Shown here in pieces: positions 1 through 10,185 of a stretch of DNA of 64,000 nt. Position numbers and translations under genes: made by a program. This DNA comes from CAVQBL01 sp963710715 (lineage in GTDB: Bacteria > Pseudomonadota > Gammaproteobacteria > DSM-16500): positions 10,710 through 74,709 of the forward strand of contig CAVQBL010000005.1 of NCBI GenBank assembly GCA_963710715.1, written 5' to 3'. Within the stretch, counting starts at the first letter, position 1. Each line of letters begins with the position of its first letter. A model generated the notes under the pieces. It searched no databases and was not told the origin of the DNA. It saw only the letters and a list, made by a program, of their open reading frames with translations.

Positions 1-106
1 GAACAGCCGATGTGACAGTTAAGTTTGATGGCCAATTGTATGTTTCTTTTGCTTAAGGAAACCTTAAGGAATTCCATCAATGCTCCTAATGGAAGTGGAT
101 ATGCTG

Positions 107-736
107 CTAAAAGCATCCGTAGCGACGTGGAAAAAAGACTGGACCATGAAGGCTGCGAGGACTTGGTAGTACTTCGTCGGCATGAACTTGCTTTGAATCT
201 TGAGCTGGAGCTGGAGTATTAGCAGAAAAAATACCACGGCAATGGATCGAAAAAATAGAATTTTTGTCACTTTCCGTGATAGGTGCTATTATCGCAAGCG
301 ATAGCTTTGCCCAACCTTCTAGCTTAGACCCAATGTTAATTTCACCTTGAATAAAGATTTCATAAGCTTTGAAACAATAAAAATCCGCTGTCCTTCTATA
401 ATAATTTTTTGTATATCCATCTTTTATCGTTTCGCTATAATTATCATATTTATCATAGAACAACATACAGAGATTAAAGCGAACAATTCCGCTAAGTTTT
501 GCGTTACCAACTAATTTTTCTAATTCAGTAATTAAACTATCTTTCCATTCAATTTTACGAAAAATTTCCTGTACTGACTTATTCGCTGTATCTGCGCCAT
601 CGGGAATTAATTGTAAGACAATATTTTTATGCTCTGCGCTTTTAGTTTTAAAGTAATCTAAAATAGCTAAATAAAGCGCAGTGTGGCGAGGCTTTTCCAT
701 TTCTATCGAGCTTGGAGCAGGTTTCGCACGGAACAT
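107..736 (-). CDS. hypothetical protein, 209 aa
   Basis: I do not recognise this protein. The start at 736 is chosen because a strong AAGGAGG ribosome binding site lies just upstream; a longer in-frame reading to 802 would run into the end of secA. The protein has no obvious signal peptide or membrane segment. It looks soluble and mostly helical, with a charged, Tyr-rich middle (FYDKYDNYSETIKDGY). It begins 45 bases after the secA stop, so it may be co-transcribed with secA. The last 40 residues are rich in Pro, Ser and Arg and less protein-like, so an indel near the 3' end cannot be excluded. Confidence 0.55.
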   Translation of the reverse strand: MFRAKPAPSSIEMEKPRHTALYLAILDYFKTKSAEHKNIVLQLIPDGADTANKSVQEIFRKIEWKDSLITELEKLVGNAKLSGIVRFNLCMLFYDKYDNYSETIKDGYTKNYYRRTADFYCFKAYEIFIQGEINIGSKLEGWAKLSLAIIAPITESDKNSIFSIHCRGIFSANTPAPAQDSKQVHADEVLPSPRSLHGPVFFPRRYGCF

Positions 737-780
737 GGCTAACCTCCTTATTCTGAAAAAACACCATGGCCACGATGTAA

Positions 781-3514
781 TTACGAAAACTGCCCATGGC
801 ATTGCTTGTATTTTTTACCTGAACCACAAGGGCATGGATCATTGCGCCCGACTTTGCGTTCATCGCGCAAAAAGGTTCGTTCTGCGAGTGCAACAGACGT
901 CTTCTTCGTCGACTCACGTTCAAGTATCAACTTCAGCATGTTTAAATTGCATTTTGGTAGCTTAATGGCTTCACGATGTTGTCTTCAATTTTTTCTACAT
1001 CTTGCTTCTGCACGCACTTCAAATTTACTGAATGCAGAAATCACTTCATAATTAACTTTATCGAGCAAATTCACAAACAATTCAAATGATTCACGTTTGT
1101 ATTCTTGCTTAGGATTTTTTTGCGCATAACCACGCAAATGAATACCTTGACGCAAATAATCCATGGCAGCTAAATGTTCGCGCCAACAAGTATCTAGTGT
1201 TTGCAACATCACTGCTTTTTCAAATTGCCGCATAACTGGCAGACCCATGCTTGCTGTTCTTTTTGCTTGATAAGCTTCTTTAAATTCATGCTTGAATACG
1301 TTCACGTAAATTTTCTTCATGCAATGCTTCATCTTTATCTAGCCATTGCTTGCAATGGTAACTGTAAATTAAAATCATTTTCTAAGCTGCTGTTCTAAAC
1401 CCGCAACATCCCATTGTTCTTCCAAGCTTTGCGGCGGAATAAAAGAACTGATCACTTGTATCAATGACATGATGACGAATCGTCAGCAATCGTTTCTGCA
1501 ATATCATCTGCAGCAAGCAATTCATCACGTTGACGATAAATCACTTTACGTTGTTCATTGGCAACATCATCATATTCTAACAATTGTTTACGAATATCAA
1601 AGTTATGCGCTTCAACTTTACGTTGCGCATTCTCAATACTGCGCGATCAATAAGCGCGATTCCAACGCAGCGCCTTTTTCCATGCCGATACGTTTCATAA
1701 TAGCATGTTAAACGTTCGCCACCAAAAATTCGCAACAAATTATCTTGCAAGGAAAGATAAAAACGTGATTTACCCGGATCACCTTGACGACCAGAGCGTC
1801 CACGTAATTGATTATCAATACGCCGTGATTCATGCCGCTCAGTTCCCAACACATATAAGACCACCCGCTGCAATAACATCGATCATGACGTTCTTGCCAT
1901 GCTGCTTTACGCTGGCTAATTTCTTCTGGCGAGGGATTTTCTAAGGCTTTTAATTCCGCATCTAAATTACCGCCCAACACAATATCCGTACCGCGACCTG
2001 CCATATTAGTTGCAATGGTCACTGCACCAGGACGACCTGCTTCTGCAATAATTTGCGCTTCTTTTTCATGAAATTTAGCATTCAATACTTGATGCGGAAT
2101 TTTTTCTTTTTTCAATAAATCTAGATAAAAATTCTGATGTTTCAATGGATGCAGTACCAACTAAGATGGGTTGTCCATTCTCTTGGCATTTTTTAATATC
2201 TTCAATAATGGCAGTAAATTTTTCTTCTGCTGACATGTAAACAAAATCGGATAGATCTTCACGTACCATGGGTATATTCGTTGGTATAACAACAACTTCC
2301 AGCCCATAAATTTGTTGAAACTCATATGCTTCTGTATCCGCTGTTCCTGTCATGCCAGCAATTTGCTATAAAGACGAAAATAATTTTGGAAAGTGATAGA
2401 TGCTAGTGTTTGATTTTCTTGACGAATTCTAACTTTTTCTTTTGCTTCGATCGCTTGATGCAATCCATCTGACCAACGTCGTCCTGGCATGGTACGACCC
2501 GTATGTTCATCCACAATCACCACTTCACCATCTTGCACAATATAATCAACATCACGATGAAAAAGTGCATGCGCGCGTAGTGCGGCATATAAATGATGCA
2601 TTAACATAATATTTTGTGCATCGTAAAGACTCTCACCTTCTTTTAATAATCCTGCTTTAGAAAATAATTCTTCAACATGTTGATGACCTTCTTCAGTCAG
2701 AGATAAGCTTGTTTGGATTTTTCATCCAAATGAATAATCACCTGGCCCTTCTTTTGACTTCTTGTTTATTGAGTTGCGGCACAAGTTCATTAATCGCTAA
2801 ATAAAGATCTGTGCTATCTTCCGCTGCACCTGAAATAATTAATGGTGTGCGTGCTTCATCAATAAGAATAGAGTCAACTTCATCGACAATAGCATAATTT
2901 AAAGGGCGTTGCACTTTATCAGCTAAGTTAAAAGCCATATTATCGCGCAGATAATCAAAGCCAAATTCATTATTGGTACCATAAGTAATATCAGCGCTAT
3001 AAGCTTGTTGTTTTTCTTAGGCGACAGTCATATTGGAAACGATTACACCACCGTCATTCCTAAGAAATTAATATATAGGGCCCATCCATTCGGCATCACG
3101 TTTAGCAAGATAATCATTCACTGTAACAATATGCACACCTTTCCCTGAAAGTGCATTCAAATAGGCTGCCAAGGTGGCATGCCAGGGTTTTACCTTCACC
3201 AGTACGCATTTCTGCGATACAACCACCATGCAACACCATGCCACCAATCAATTGCACATCAAAATGACGCATATTCAGCGTACGTTTGACCGACTTCACG
3301 CACCACAGCAAATGCTTCTGGCAACAAGCTATCCAAGTGTGGCACCTTGTGCTAATCGCGTGCGAAATTCTTGCGTTTTTGCCCGTAAAGCGTCGTCAGA
3401 TAAAGCTGAAATCTCAGGTTCAAGCGCATTGATTTGTTCAACAGTTTGCCACATACGTCGCAATACACGTTGGTTGCGACTGCCGAAAACGCGTCTAAAA
3501 AAGCCAGTTAGCAT
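781..3514 (-). pseudogene. secA: preprotein translocase ATPase SecA, frame-broken as assembled
   Basis: SecA is the motor ATPase that drives preproteins through SecYEG. The N terminus (MLTGFFRRVFGSRNQRVL), the Walker A region (EMRTGEGKTL), the DEAD-like stretch (DEVDSILIDEARTPLI), the GRSGRQGDPG motif and the zinc-binding tail (VGRNDPCPCGSGKKY...QCHG, stop at 781) are all present in order. They fall in at least eight different frame segments. The total span, 2734 bases, is about that of an intact 900-residue SecA, so nothing large is missing and the damage is single-base indels. SecA is essential, so sequencing or consensus error is more likely than true loss. It lies downstream of lpxC, a common gammaproteobacterial neighbour, but two plus-strand genes intervene. 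Confidence 0.9.
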
Positions 3515-3611
3515 AATATTGAGTGTCTTCTCAGGTAGTTAAAATTCATAATGTGGCTCAAAGGATACCCACTCTGCCTTAAAAGTCAAATCTTCGATTA
3601 ATGGCAAAAAA

Positions 3612-4136
3612 ATGGCAGTGCTAACGTCCGCTTGGCATGATGGCTATTGCTTAAGTAAAATATTGCCTTATAGAAATTACTTAGGCAAGCTACAGCTCAT
3701 GACAAAACATATACTAAACAATGATAGTAAAATACTTGAGGCCATCACTGCCAGATTAAATGAACTCAAGCAGTTAAATTTTTTATTTCAACAACACGTT
3801 GAGCATTTGCTTGCAACACATTGTCAAGTTGCGGGTATTGATAAAAATTGTCTGATGGTTATCGTTGACAATGGCCACTGGACAACTCAATTACGTTTTC
3901 AAATTCCCACTATTTTGTCGCAATTGCGCTTGAACGCGCAGTTAAAAAACCTCAAAGGGATTATTTGCAAAACGCGTCCTGACTACTCTACTGCTGACTC
4001 ACGCCAGTCTAAACAGTCACGGAAAATGGCGCGTATTTCGCAACAAACTGCTAATATTATTTTATCTACGGCACAAACAATTGATGATGCTAAGTTGCGT
4101 GGCATTATGGAAAAAATAGCTGGTAATTTAACTTAA
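3612..4136 (+). CDS. dciA: DciA-type (DUF721) helicase-loading protein
   Basis: The protein resembles DciA/DUF721, the ancestral bacterial partner that helps load the replicative helicase DnaB in species without DnaC. The family core is recognisable at about residues 45-120 (ITARLNELKQLNFLFQQHVE, a small-Cys-leading strand near CLMVIVDNGHWTTQLRF and the helix ILSQLRLNAQL). Location beside secA and lpxC is typical for dciA in Legionella-like and Pseudomonas-like genomes. The start is uncertain: 3612 gives 174 residues, whereas an internal ATG at 3702 gives a protein nearer the usual N terminus; neither has a strong ribosome binding site. The basic C-terminal tail is consistent with nucleic-acid contact. 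Confidence 0.75.
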   Translation: MAVLTSAWHDGYCLSKILPYRNYLGKLQLMTKHILNNDSKILEAITARLNELKQLNFLFQQHVEHLLATHCQVAGIDKNCLMVIVDNGHWTTQLRFQIPTILSQLRLNAQLKNLKGIICKTRPDYSTADSRQSKQSRKMARISQQTANIILSTAQTIDDAKLRGIMEKIAGNLT

Positions 4137-4157
4137 GAGACTCAAAAGGAGAAAGTA

Positions 4158-4712
4158 ATGACAAGGAACATTGGTGTAATTGTTGGTAGTCTCAGAAAAG
4201 AATCTTGGAATCGTAAGCTTGCATTAGCGCTTATGAAACTCGCACCTAAATCATTGAATATGGAGATTATTGATATCAGTAAGCTCCCTCTCTATAACCA
4301 AGATCCTGATGATGAGGGTCATCCTCCAAAAGAGTGGACCGAATTTAGGGAAAAAGTAAAAAAGTTTGATGGTTTTTTATTTGTCACTCCAGAATACAAC
4401 CGCTCTGTTCCAGCGCCACTTAAAAATGCTATCGATGTAGGTTCAAGGCCCTACGGGAAAAGCGTGTGGGGCGGAAAGCCTGGCGCGGTTATTAGCGCTT
4501 CCCCAGGTGCTATTGGCGGTTTTGGTGCAAATCAACATTTACGACAGTCATTTGTTTTTTTAGATATACCTTGTATGCAACAACCTGAAGCTTATATTTC
4601 AGACGTAGCTCACTTATTTGACAAAGACTCTAACATTGTTAAAGAATCCACACGAGAATTTTTGCGTAAGTATATGGAAAGTTATGAGAAGTGGGTGGAG
4701 GAAATTTTATAA
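4158..4712 (+). CDS. NADPH-dependent FMN reductase family protein
   Basis: This is a 184-residue flavodoxin-fold oxidoreductase of the NADPH-dependent FMN reductase/ChrR (YieF) group. The N-terminal phosphate-binding strand-loop (IGVIVGSLRKESWNRKLA) and the flavin-contacting TPEYNRSVPAPLKNAID segment at about residue 80 are characteristic. Such enzymes reduce quinones, azo compounds or chromate with NAD(P)H, usually as soluble cytoplasmic dimers; the real substrate cannot be read from sequence. It starts 21 bases after dciA behind an AGGAGA site, so the two are probably co-transcribed. Confidence 0.85.
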   Translation: MTRNIGVIVGSLRKESWNRKLALALMKLAPKSLNMEIIDISKLPLYNQDPDDEGHPPKEWTEFREKVKKFDGFLFVTPEYNRSVPAPLKNAIDVGSRPYGKSVWGGKPGAVISASPGAIGGFGANQHLRQSFVFLDIPCMQQPEAYISDVAHLFDKDSNIVKESTREFLRKYMESYEKWVEEIL

Positions 4713-4750
4713 AGAAATCGTAACTACTCACGCCGTCACTGATCACCATT

Positions 4751-4800
4751 CTGGATTGCCACGCCTCACATAAAGCTAAAGCGTGAGGCTCGCAATGACG
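4751..4800. repeat. REP-like palindromic repeat, half unit
   Basis: One arm of the dispersed repeat family of this window: CTGGATTGCC, then a small hairpin (ACGCCTCAC...GCGTGAGG), then CTCGCAATGACG. The flanks (gatcaccatt before, agttcttt after) are shared with the copies near 24.8 kb and 32.7 kb, so these three form a subfamily. It lies between the convergent flavin reductase and lpxC genes. Confidence 0.8.
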
Positions 4801-4843
4801 AGTTCTTTTTGTAAGAATCGTGAATAGTTACAAGAAATTTTTT

Positions 4844-5758
4844 TTATTCCGTCACCAAAATCGGGCGAATATAAGAAATCGGCGCAGCCACAGGATCATC
4901 AAAAGTGACATATTCCCAAGCAGATTCTTCAGCAAGTAATTTGCATAACAACTTGTTGTTCAATGCGTGTCCGGATTTATAACCATTAAATGCACCAATT
5001 AAGCTGGAGCCTAATAAATATAAATCCCCTACTGCGTCTAAAATTTTATGTTTAACAAATTCATCTTCATAGCGTAAGCCATCTTCATTCAATACACGAA
5101 AATCATCGATAGCAATTGCATTATCCATGCTAGCGCCACGTGCTAAATTCATTGACTGTAAACGCTCGAAATCAGATTTAAAGCCAAATGTTCGTGCACG
5201 GCTCACTTCTTTCACATAAGAAGTACTGGAAAAATCAAGGGTTGCAGTTTTGCTGTGTTGTTTAAATACAGGATGATCAAATTCAATTGTAAATGTTACT
5301 TTAAAACCTTCAAATGGTGCGAAGTATGCCCATTTATCACCGTCTGTCACTTTAACTTTGCGTTTGATACGAATAAAACGCTTTGGTGCATTTTGTTCTT
5401 TAATGCCTGCAGATTGAATGAGAAACACAAACGGCGCTGCACTGCCATCCATGATAGGAATTTCTGATGCTGTGACATCGACATAAGCGTTATCAATCCC
5501 TAAACCTGCGAACGCAGATAAGAGATGCTCAACAGTTGAGACTCGAACACCATCTTTCATAATAGAAGTAGATAATGTAGTGTCGCCTACATAACTTGCG
5601 AGAGCTGGGATTTCAACGGTAGGATCAAGATCAGTACGTGTGAAGATGATTCCGGTGTTTGGAGGCGCTGGCCGTAATGTTAAGTCAGCTCTTTCACCTG
5701 CATGGAGTGTAATACCTGTTGCCTTAATAACGTTTTTTAATGTTCTTTGTCTTATCAT
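4844..5758 (-). CDS. lpxC: UDP-3-O-acyl-N-acetylglucosamine deacetylase LpxC
   Basis: LpxC is the zinc-dependent deacetylase of the first committed step of lipid A synthesis. At 304 residues it has the family's normal length. The metal ligands are visible: His78 (STVEHLLSAF), His237 and Asp241 (KHKILDAVGDL); the catalytic His264 sits in SGHALNNKLL. Its place after ftsZ at the end of the division cluster is standard for gammaproteobacteria. The gene implies a lipopolysaccharide-bearing outer membrane. Confidence 0.97.
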   Translation of the reverse strand: MIRQRTLKNVIKATGITLHAGERADLTLRPAPPNTGIIFTRTDLDPTVEIPALASYVGDTTLSTSIMKDGVRVSTVEHLLSAFAGLGIDNAYVDVTASEIPIMDGSAAPFVFLIQSAGIKEQNAPKRFIRIKRKVKVTDGDKWAYFAPFEGFKVTFTIEFDHPVFKQHSKTATLDFSSTSYVKEVSRARTFGFKSDFERLQSMNLARGASMDNAIAIDDFRVLNEDGLRYEDEFVKHKILDAVGDLYLLGSSLIGAFNGYKSGHALNNKLLCKLLAEESAWEYVTFDDPVAAPISYIRPILVTE

Positions 5759-5829
5759 TCTGTTAGTCCATTATTCCGTTAAGTTGCGCTATGGTAGCAC
5801 AAAAAAAAATATTTATGAAATTAAATTAT

Positions 5830-7023
5830 TTAATCCACCGCCTCTTCCTTTCGTCTTAAGAAAGTCGGAATATCCAGATAATCCAAATCTGGACTGTTAT
5901 CAGCAACAACAGACTTAGCCGTAGAAACAGAAGAATGAGCTACTACATGGCCCGGCGTTGCAACAGAACCTGCATGCTTACGCAGCACTGCTGGTTTTTC
6001 CAGGTGATGATAATCCACTACGCTATCCGTTTTAACACTATCCGACATTTTTATAGGAGCACCACTTTTTCTGCCAAGTCCAGTGACAATAACGGTGACG
6101 CGGACTTCATCACGCATCTCAGAATCAATGACAGTTCCAACCACAACCGTAGCGCTTTCAGAAGTGATATCTTTAATCGCTTCACCTACTTCTTCAAATT
6201 CGCCAATGGACATATCCAGACCCGCGGTAATATTCACTAACACCCCACGTGCGCCTGTCATATCCACATCTTCCAATAATGGACTGGAAATAGCTGCTTC
6301 AGCTGCTGTACGTGCACGGTTTTCACCTGATGCTGAACCGGTACCCATCATAGCCATACCCATTTCTGACATTACCGTACGCACATCGGCAAAATCCACG
6401 TTAATTAAGCCAGGCCGTGTAATTAATTCAGAAATACCCTGCACTGCGCCACGTAATACATCATTCGCTGCTTTGAAAGCATTCACTAAGGTAACATTCT
6501 TACCTAGCACGCTGAGTAATTTATTGTTAGGGATAGTAATTAATGAATCAACATATTGGGTCAAGTTTGCAATGCCTGACTCTGCCACTTGCATACGTAC
6601 TTTGCCTTCGAAAGAAAATGGCTTAGTCGTCACTGCAACCGTTAAAATGCCGAGCTCTTTAGCCACCTGAGCAAAAATAGGCGCAGCGCCAGTACCTGTA
6701 CCACCGCCCATACCTGCGGTAATAAACACCATATCAGCGCCACTTAAAGCTGCTTTGATTCGATCACGATCTTCTTCTGCCGAACGACGCCCTATTTCAG
6801 GATTTGCGCCTGCACCTAAACCGCGTGTGATGTTATCACCCAATTGAATCAATGTGTGTGCTGAAGAATTTTTCAGTGCTTGTGCATCGGTGTTTGCACA
6901 AATGAATTCAACGCCTTGAATGTTAGCACCCATCATGTGTTCAATTGCATTACCACCGCCACCACCCACGCCAACCACTTTAATCACCGCATTTTGCATA
7001 TTTGTATCGATTAATTCAAACAT
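5830..7023 (-). CDS. ftsZ: cell division GTPase FtsZ
   Basis: FtsZ is the tubulin-like GTPase that forms the division ring. The GTP-binding tubulin signature GGGTGTGAAP is near residue 106, and the N-terminal VGVGGGGGNAIEHM is the usual first glycine loop. A variable linker rich in His, Val and Ser follows, then the C-terminal peptide DLDYLDIPTFLRR, which binds FtsA and other membrane anchors. It starts 15 bases after ftsA, so the two are translated from one message. The 397-residue length is typical. Confidence 0.98.
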   Translation of the reverse strand: MFELIDTNMQNAVIKVVGVGGGGGNAIEHMMGANIQGVEFICANTDAQALKNSSAHTLIQLGDNITRGLGAGANPEIGRRSAEEDRDRIKAALSGADMVFITAGMGGGTGTGAAPIFAQVAKELGILTVAVTTKPFSFEGKVRMQVAESGIANLTQYVDSLITIPNNKLLSVLGKNVTLVNAFKAANDVLRGAVQGISELITRPGLINVDFADVRTVMSEMGMAMMGTGSASGENRARTAAEAAISSPLLEDVDMTGARGVLVNITAGLDMSIGEFEEVGEAIKDITSESATVVVGTVIDSEMRDEVRVTVIVTGLGRKSGAPIKMSDSVKTDSVVDYHHLEKPAVLRKHAGSVATPGHVVAHSSVSTAKSVVADNSPDLDYLDIPTFLRRKEEAVD

Positions 7024-7038
7024 GGGATCTCCATTACA

Positions 7039-8271
7039 CTAAAAATTACCCTGAAACCAACTTTTCATTCTTGCCCATAATACTTTAACGCTGGGATGAG
7101 ACAAGTCTTCCCGCTGATTGCCTCGGGCACGCATGCCATAAAGTAGCAAACCAACACCGGTGGCGTAAATAGGATTGTTGATGACATTACTGGCTCCAGT
7201 TACAAATTGTGGAACACCCAGACGAATAGGCATTTTAAAAACTCGTTCCGCCAACTCCACAGCTCCTTCCACCTTGGAAGCACCGCCTGTTAAAACCATG
7301 CCTGCAGCAATAGAATCTTTTAAACCACTGCGACGAATTTCATTTGCAACTAAAGTAAATAATTCCTCATAACGCGCTTCAATCACTTCTGCTAATGCAC
7401 GTTTTGAAAGATGGCGCCCAGGTCGATCTCCCACCGTGGGAATATCAATCATTTGATTGGTATCAGCCAGATCTTGCAATGCACAAGCATATTTTAATTT
7501 GATTTCTTCCGCGTTACGTGTGGGTGTGCGTAATGCAATTGAAATATCATTTGTAACTTGATCACCCGCAATAGGAATGACTGCTGTGTGGCGAATAGAA
7601 CCATCGGTAAAAATTGCAATATCCGTTGTTCCACCCCCGATATCAATCATACAAACACCCAGTTCTTTTTCATCATCGGATAAAATAGACTGACTTGAAG
7701 CAAATTGTTCAAGAACAATGTCACTGGCTGCTAAGCCACATCGTTTTAAACATTTCACAATATTTTGTGCTGCACTCACAGCACCTGTCACAATATGCAC
7801 TTTGGCTTCTAAGCGTACGCCAGACATACCAATGGGTTCACGAATCGAATCTTGATTATCGATAATGTATTCTTGCGGTAAGATATGTAAAATTTTCTGA
7901 TCGGCTGGGATGGCTACTGCTTTTGCTGCATCAATCACACGATCAATATCGCCTTGTGTCACTTCGCGGTCACGAATTGCAACAATACCGTGTGAATTAA
8001 TACTGCGAATATGACTGCCCGCAATACCTGTGAAAGCAGAATAAATTTGGCAACCGGCGGTAAGCTCCGCTTCTTCCACGGATTGCTGAATAGAGTGGAC
8101 TGCAGATTCAATATTGACTACGACTCCGCGCTTCATTCCTTGAGAAGGATGCGATCCCAATCCTACGATATTAACTTTATTATCGCTGCTCACTTCACCT
8201 ATCAGAGTAACGACTTTTGAAGTCCCGATATCTATCGCAACCATCAAATCTTTATTTGGCTTCTTTGCCAT
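7039..8271 (-). CDS. ftsA: cell division protein FtsA
   Basis: FtsA is the actin-like ATPase that tethers FtsZ filaments to the membrane. The phosphate loop (MVAIDIGTSKVVTLIGE), the second nucleotide loop (MIDIGGGTTDIAIF) and the adenosine motif (GMVLTGGASKVEG) are all present in order. The C terminus ends with a short amphipathic stretch (VLWARMKSWFQGNF), matching the membrane-targeting helix of the family. A pair of palindromic repeats lies between ftsQ and ftsA. Confidence 0.97.
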   Translation of the reverse strand: MAKKPNKDLMVAIDIGTSKVVTLIGEVSSDNKVNIVGLGSHPSQGMKRGVVVNIESAVHSIQQSVEEAELTAGCQIYSAFTGIAGSHIRSINSHGIVAIRDREVTQGDIDRVIDAAKAVAIPADQKILHILPQEYIIDNQDSIREPIGMSGVRLEAKVHIVTGAVSAAQNIVKCLKRCGLAASDIVLEQFASSQSILSDDEKELGVCMIDIGGGTTDIAIFTDGSIRHTAVIPIAGDQVTNDISIALRTPTRNAEEIKLKYACALQDLADTNQMIDIPTVGDRPGRHLSKRALAEVIEARYEELFTLVANEIRRSGLKDSIAAGMVLTGGASKVEGAVELAERVFKMPIRLGVPQFVTGASNVINNPIYATGVGLLLYGMRARGNQREDLSHPSVKVLWARMKSWFQGNF

Positions 8272-8299
8272 AATTTATATTCCACATAAAAAAGCGCGT

Positions 8300-8399
8300 C
8301 TGGATTGCCACGCCCTACGAAAAGCACGCAGGGCTCGCAATGACGAGTAGGCGCTGGATTGCCACGCCCTACGAAAAGCACGCAGGGCTCGCAATGACG
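8300..8399. repeat. tandem pair of REP-like half units
   Basis: Two nearly identical 46-base copies (8300-8345 and 8354-8399) of CTGGATTGCC-ACGCCCT-acgaaaagcacgc-AGGGCT-CGCAATGACG lie head to tail in the ftsQ-ftsA gap. Each can form a hairpin in the message. They are the only tandem copies of the family in the window. Confidence 0.85.
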
Positions 8400-8411
8400 G
8401 CTCCTCTGCTA

Positions 8412-9158
8412 CTACCCTGCCGACTTCCATTTTACCGCAACACCATTTGAGTAGCGTAAATCAACATACTCAACATCAGCCGCCCGATTCCCTACAATCT
8501 TTGGGTACACTTTCACAAAATGGCTGATACGAGTCAAGACATCTTTGTACCCAATGTTTAATTTCATTCCATTGTTTAATATAAGTAACCAAGATTGTGA
8601 TGGGGTTAACTCTAAACGAGCCACCCTAAAATGCAAAGAGGTAAGTAAATTATTTATTTGTAAAAAGTATTGCGCCAGTAGCATTTGTTGCCCTTCTGGC
8701 CCCACCAGCTGAGGTAACTCCGTTTTAGACACTCCATGTGTTGGATTAAATAATTCACCCCTGGAGCTCAATATGCTTTTATCATTCCAGCGTGCAATAG
8801 CATTTTTTTCAAGTACAGTGACTAAAATTTGGTCTGGCCAAATACGACGTACAGCGATTTCAGATACCCATGGTAATTGTTTTAACTTATTCTTGATGGC
8901 ATCAACATCGACGGCAAAAAAACCATGACTTACAAACGGCATTACGGATGAGCGGACTTCTTCATAATCGAGATGATGCAATCCTGCTACTTTTACTGTT
9001 TTGATTGGAAAATATTGTGCTTGCTTAAATTGGTTCACTGCAAAATAAGTGCAAATGGCTAACACAATAAAACAAGTCATTTTCATGAGTAGGGGCCATG
9101 AAAATTTTAACTTGTTATTCCGTTTCTTAACGCGACTGATCATCCTTTGTTCACTCAT
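8412..9158 (-). CDS. ftsQ: cell division protein FtsQ
   Basis: FtsQ is the bitopic scaffold that links early and late division proteins. The protein has a basic cytoplasmic start (MISRVKKRNNKLKF), one membrane helix at about residues 25-45 and then a POTRA domain (FPIKTVKVAGLHHLDYEEV) and the FtsQ beta domain (PDQILVTVLEKNAIARWND). Its place between murB and ftsA is usual, but the ddl gene normally found just upstream is absent. Confidence 0.93.
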   Translation of the reverse strand: MSEQRMISRVKKRNNKLKFSWPLLMKMTCFIVLAICTYFAVNQFKQAQYFPIKTVKVAGLHHLDYEEVRSSVMPFVSHGFFAVDVDAIKNKLKQLPWVSEIAVRRIWPDQILVTVLEKNAIARWNDKSILSSRGELFNPTHGVSKTELPQLVGPEGQQMLLAQYFLQINNLLTSLHFRVARLELTPSQSWLLILNNGMKLNIGYKDVLTRISHFVKVYPKIVGNRAADVEYVDLRYSNGVAVKWKSAG

Positions 9159-9165
9159 TTAAATT

Positions 9166-9267
9166 CGTCATTGCGAGGAGTGCTTTTTACGACGAAGCAA
9201 TCCAGGGGAATATTGTAGAGCTCTTCTGGATTGCTTCGCCCGCAAAAAACGCGGGCTCGCAATGACG
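9166..9267. repeat. REP-like palindromic repeat, full unit
   Basis: A full two-arm unit: CGTCATTGCGAG, hairpin, GAAGCAATCCAG, short spacer, CTGGATTGCTTCG, hairpin, CTCGCAATGACG. Its last base directly abuts the murB stop codon at 9268. It separates murB from ftsQ and occupies the position where ddl would be expected. Confidence 0.9.
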
Positions 9268-10185
9268 TTATCTGCTTGCCTTTCCTATGATATGCACTTC
9301 AGGAATTAAACGTATTCCATGTTTTTGCTCAACGATGTGAGCTACTTTTCCAATCAATGTTTCAATATCAGCTGCTGTAGCATTTCCTTCATTAATAAAA
9401 AAGTTAGCGTGTTTTTCTGACACACGTACACCGCCAACTGCCATCCCTTTCAATCCAGATTGTTCAATCAAGCGTGCAGCATAATTATTCGGTGGATTAC
9501 GAAATACGGATCCGCAATTGGGTAAACTGGTTGGTTGTGACATATTCCGCTTCTCAATCAAATTGCGAATATCGGCCAGTAATTGTTCCTTATCATTTCC
9601 TGGCTTGAGTTCAAAATAACCTGCTACAAACCATTCATTAGATGGTCCTTTCACGTGACGATAACTGACTTGATATTCTGCAGCAGAACGTAATTGTTTC
9701 TTTCCCGATTGATTAATGGTTTCAACTTGATAAATACATTGCCATGTTTCACCACCATAACAACCTGCATTCATTGCCAATGCACCACCGACAGTGCCAG
9801 GAATTCCAGCCATAAATTCCAAACCTTTTAATCCTAAACGCGCTGTGTAACGTGCGATTTGCGCACAAGAAACACCGGCCTCAGCCCGAACTTGGTGCGG
9901 TGTGAGCATGGTTATTTCATGCAATGCGCCCTGAGTCACAATTACAGTACCATCCACACCCCCATCACGAATGAGTACATTGCTACCTAATCCTAACCAA
10001 AGCAGTGGCATATTCTTAGGCAATTGTGATAAAAAACATTCGAGATCTTTTGCATCTGCAGGAATATAAACGTAATCTGCAGGCCCACCTACCCGCCAAG
10101 ATGTATACTGAGCTAATGCTTGGTTTGGCAGCAAGCGTCCGCGTGTTGCTTGCAAAATTTCCGTTAATGTGGCACTTTTCATCAT
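9268..10185 (-). CDS. murB: UDP-N-acetylenolpyruvoylglucosamine reductase MurB
   Basis: MurB uses NADPH and FAD to make UDP-N-acetylmuramate, the second step of peptidoglycan precursor synthesis. The FAD domain motifs are clear: YTSWRVGGPADY near residue 27, LGLGSNVLIRDGG and GLEFMAGIPGTVGGALAMNAG. The late segment PNCGSVFRNPP contains the serine that protonates the substrate, and the C-terminal EVHIIG motif is present. This is the short, 305-residue type lacking the Tyr-loop extension of the E. coli enzyme. The start ATG overlaps the murC stop as ATGA, indicating translational coupling. Confidence 0.96.
   Translation of the reverse strand: MMKSATLTEILQATRGRLLPNQALAQYTSWRVGGPADYVYIPADAKDLECFLSQLPKNMPLLWLGLGSNVLIRDGGVDGTVIVTQGALHEITMLTPHQVRAEAGVSCAQIARYTARLGLKGLEFMAGIPGTVGGALAMNAGCYGGETWQCIYQVETINQSGKKQLRSAAEYQVSYRHVKGPSNEWFVAGYFELKPGNDKEQLLADIRNLIEKRNMSQPTSLPNCGSVFRNPPNNYAARLIEQSGLKGMAVGGVRVSEKHANFFINEGNATAADIETLIGKVAHIVEQKHGIRLIPEVHIIGKASR

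Noticed and set aside
1201..1944. Plus-strand open frames of 65-80 codons opposite secA
   Set aside because: They are antisense readings of secA made longer by its indels.
5640..6670. Plus-strand open frames of up to 195 codons opposite lpxC and ftsZ
   Set aside because: They mirror strongly conserved minus-strand genes and have no independent signals.
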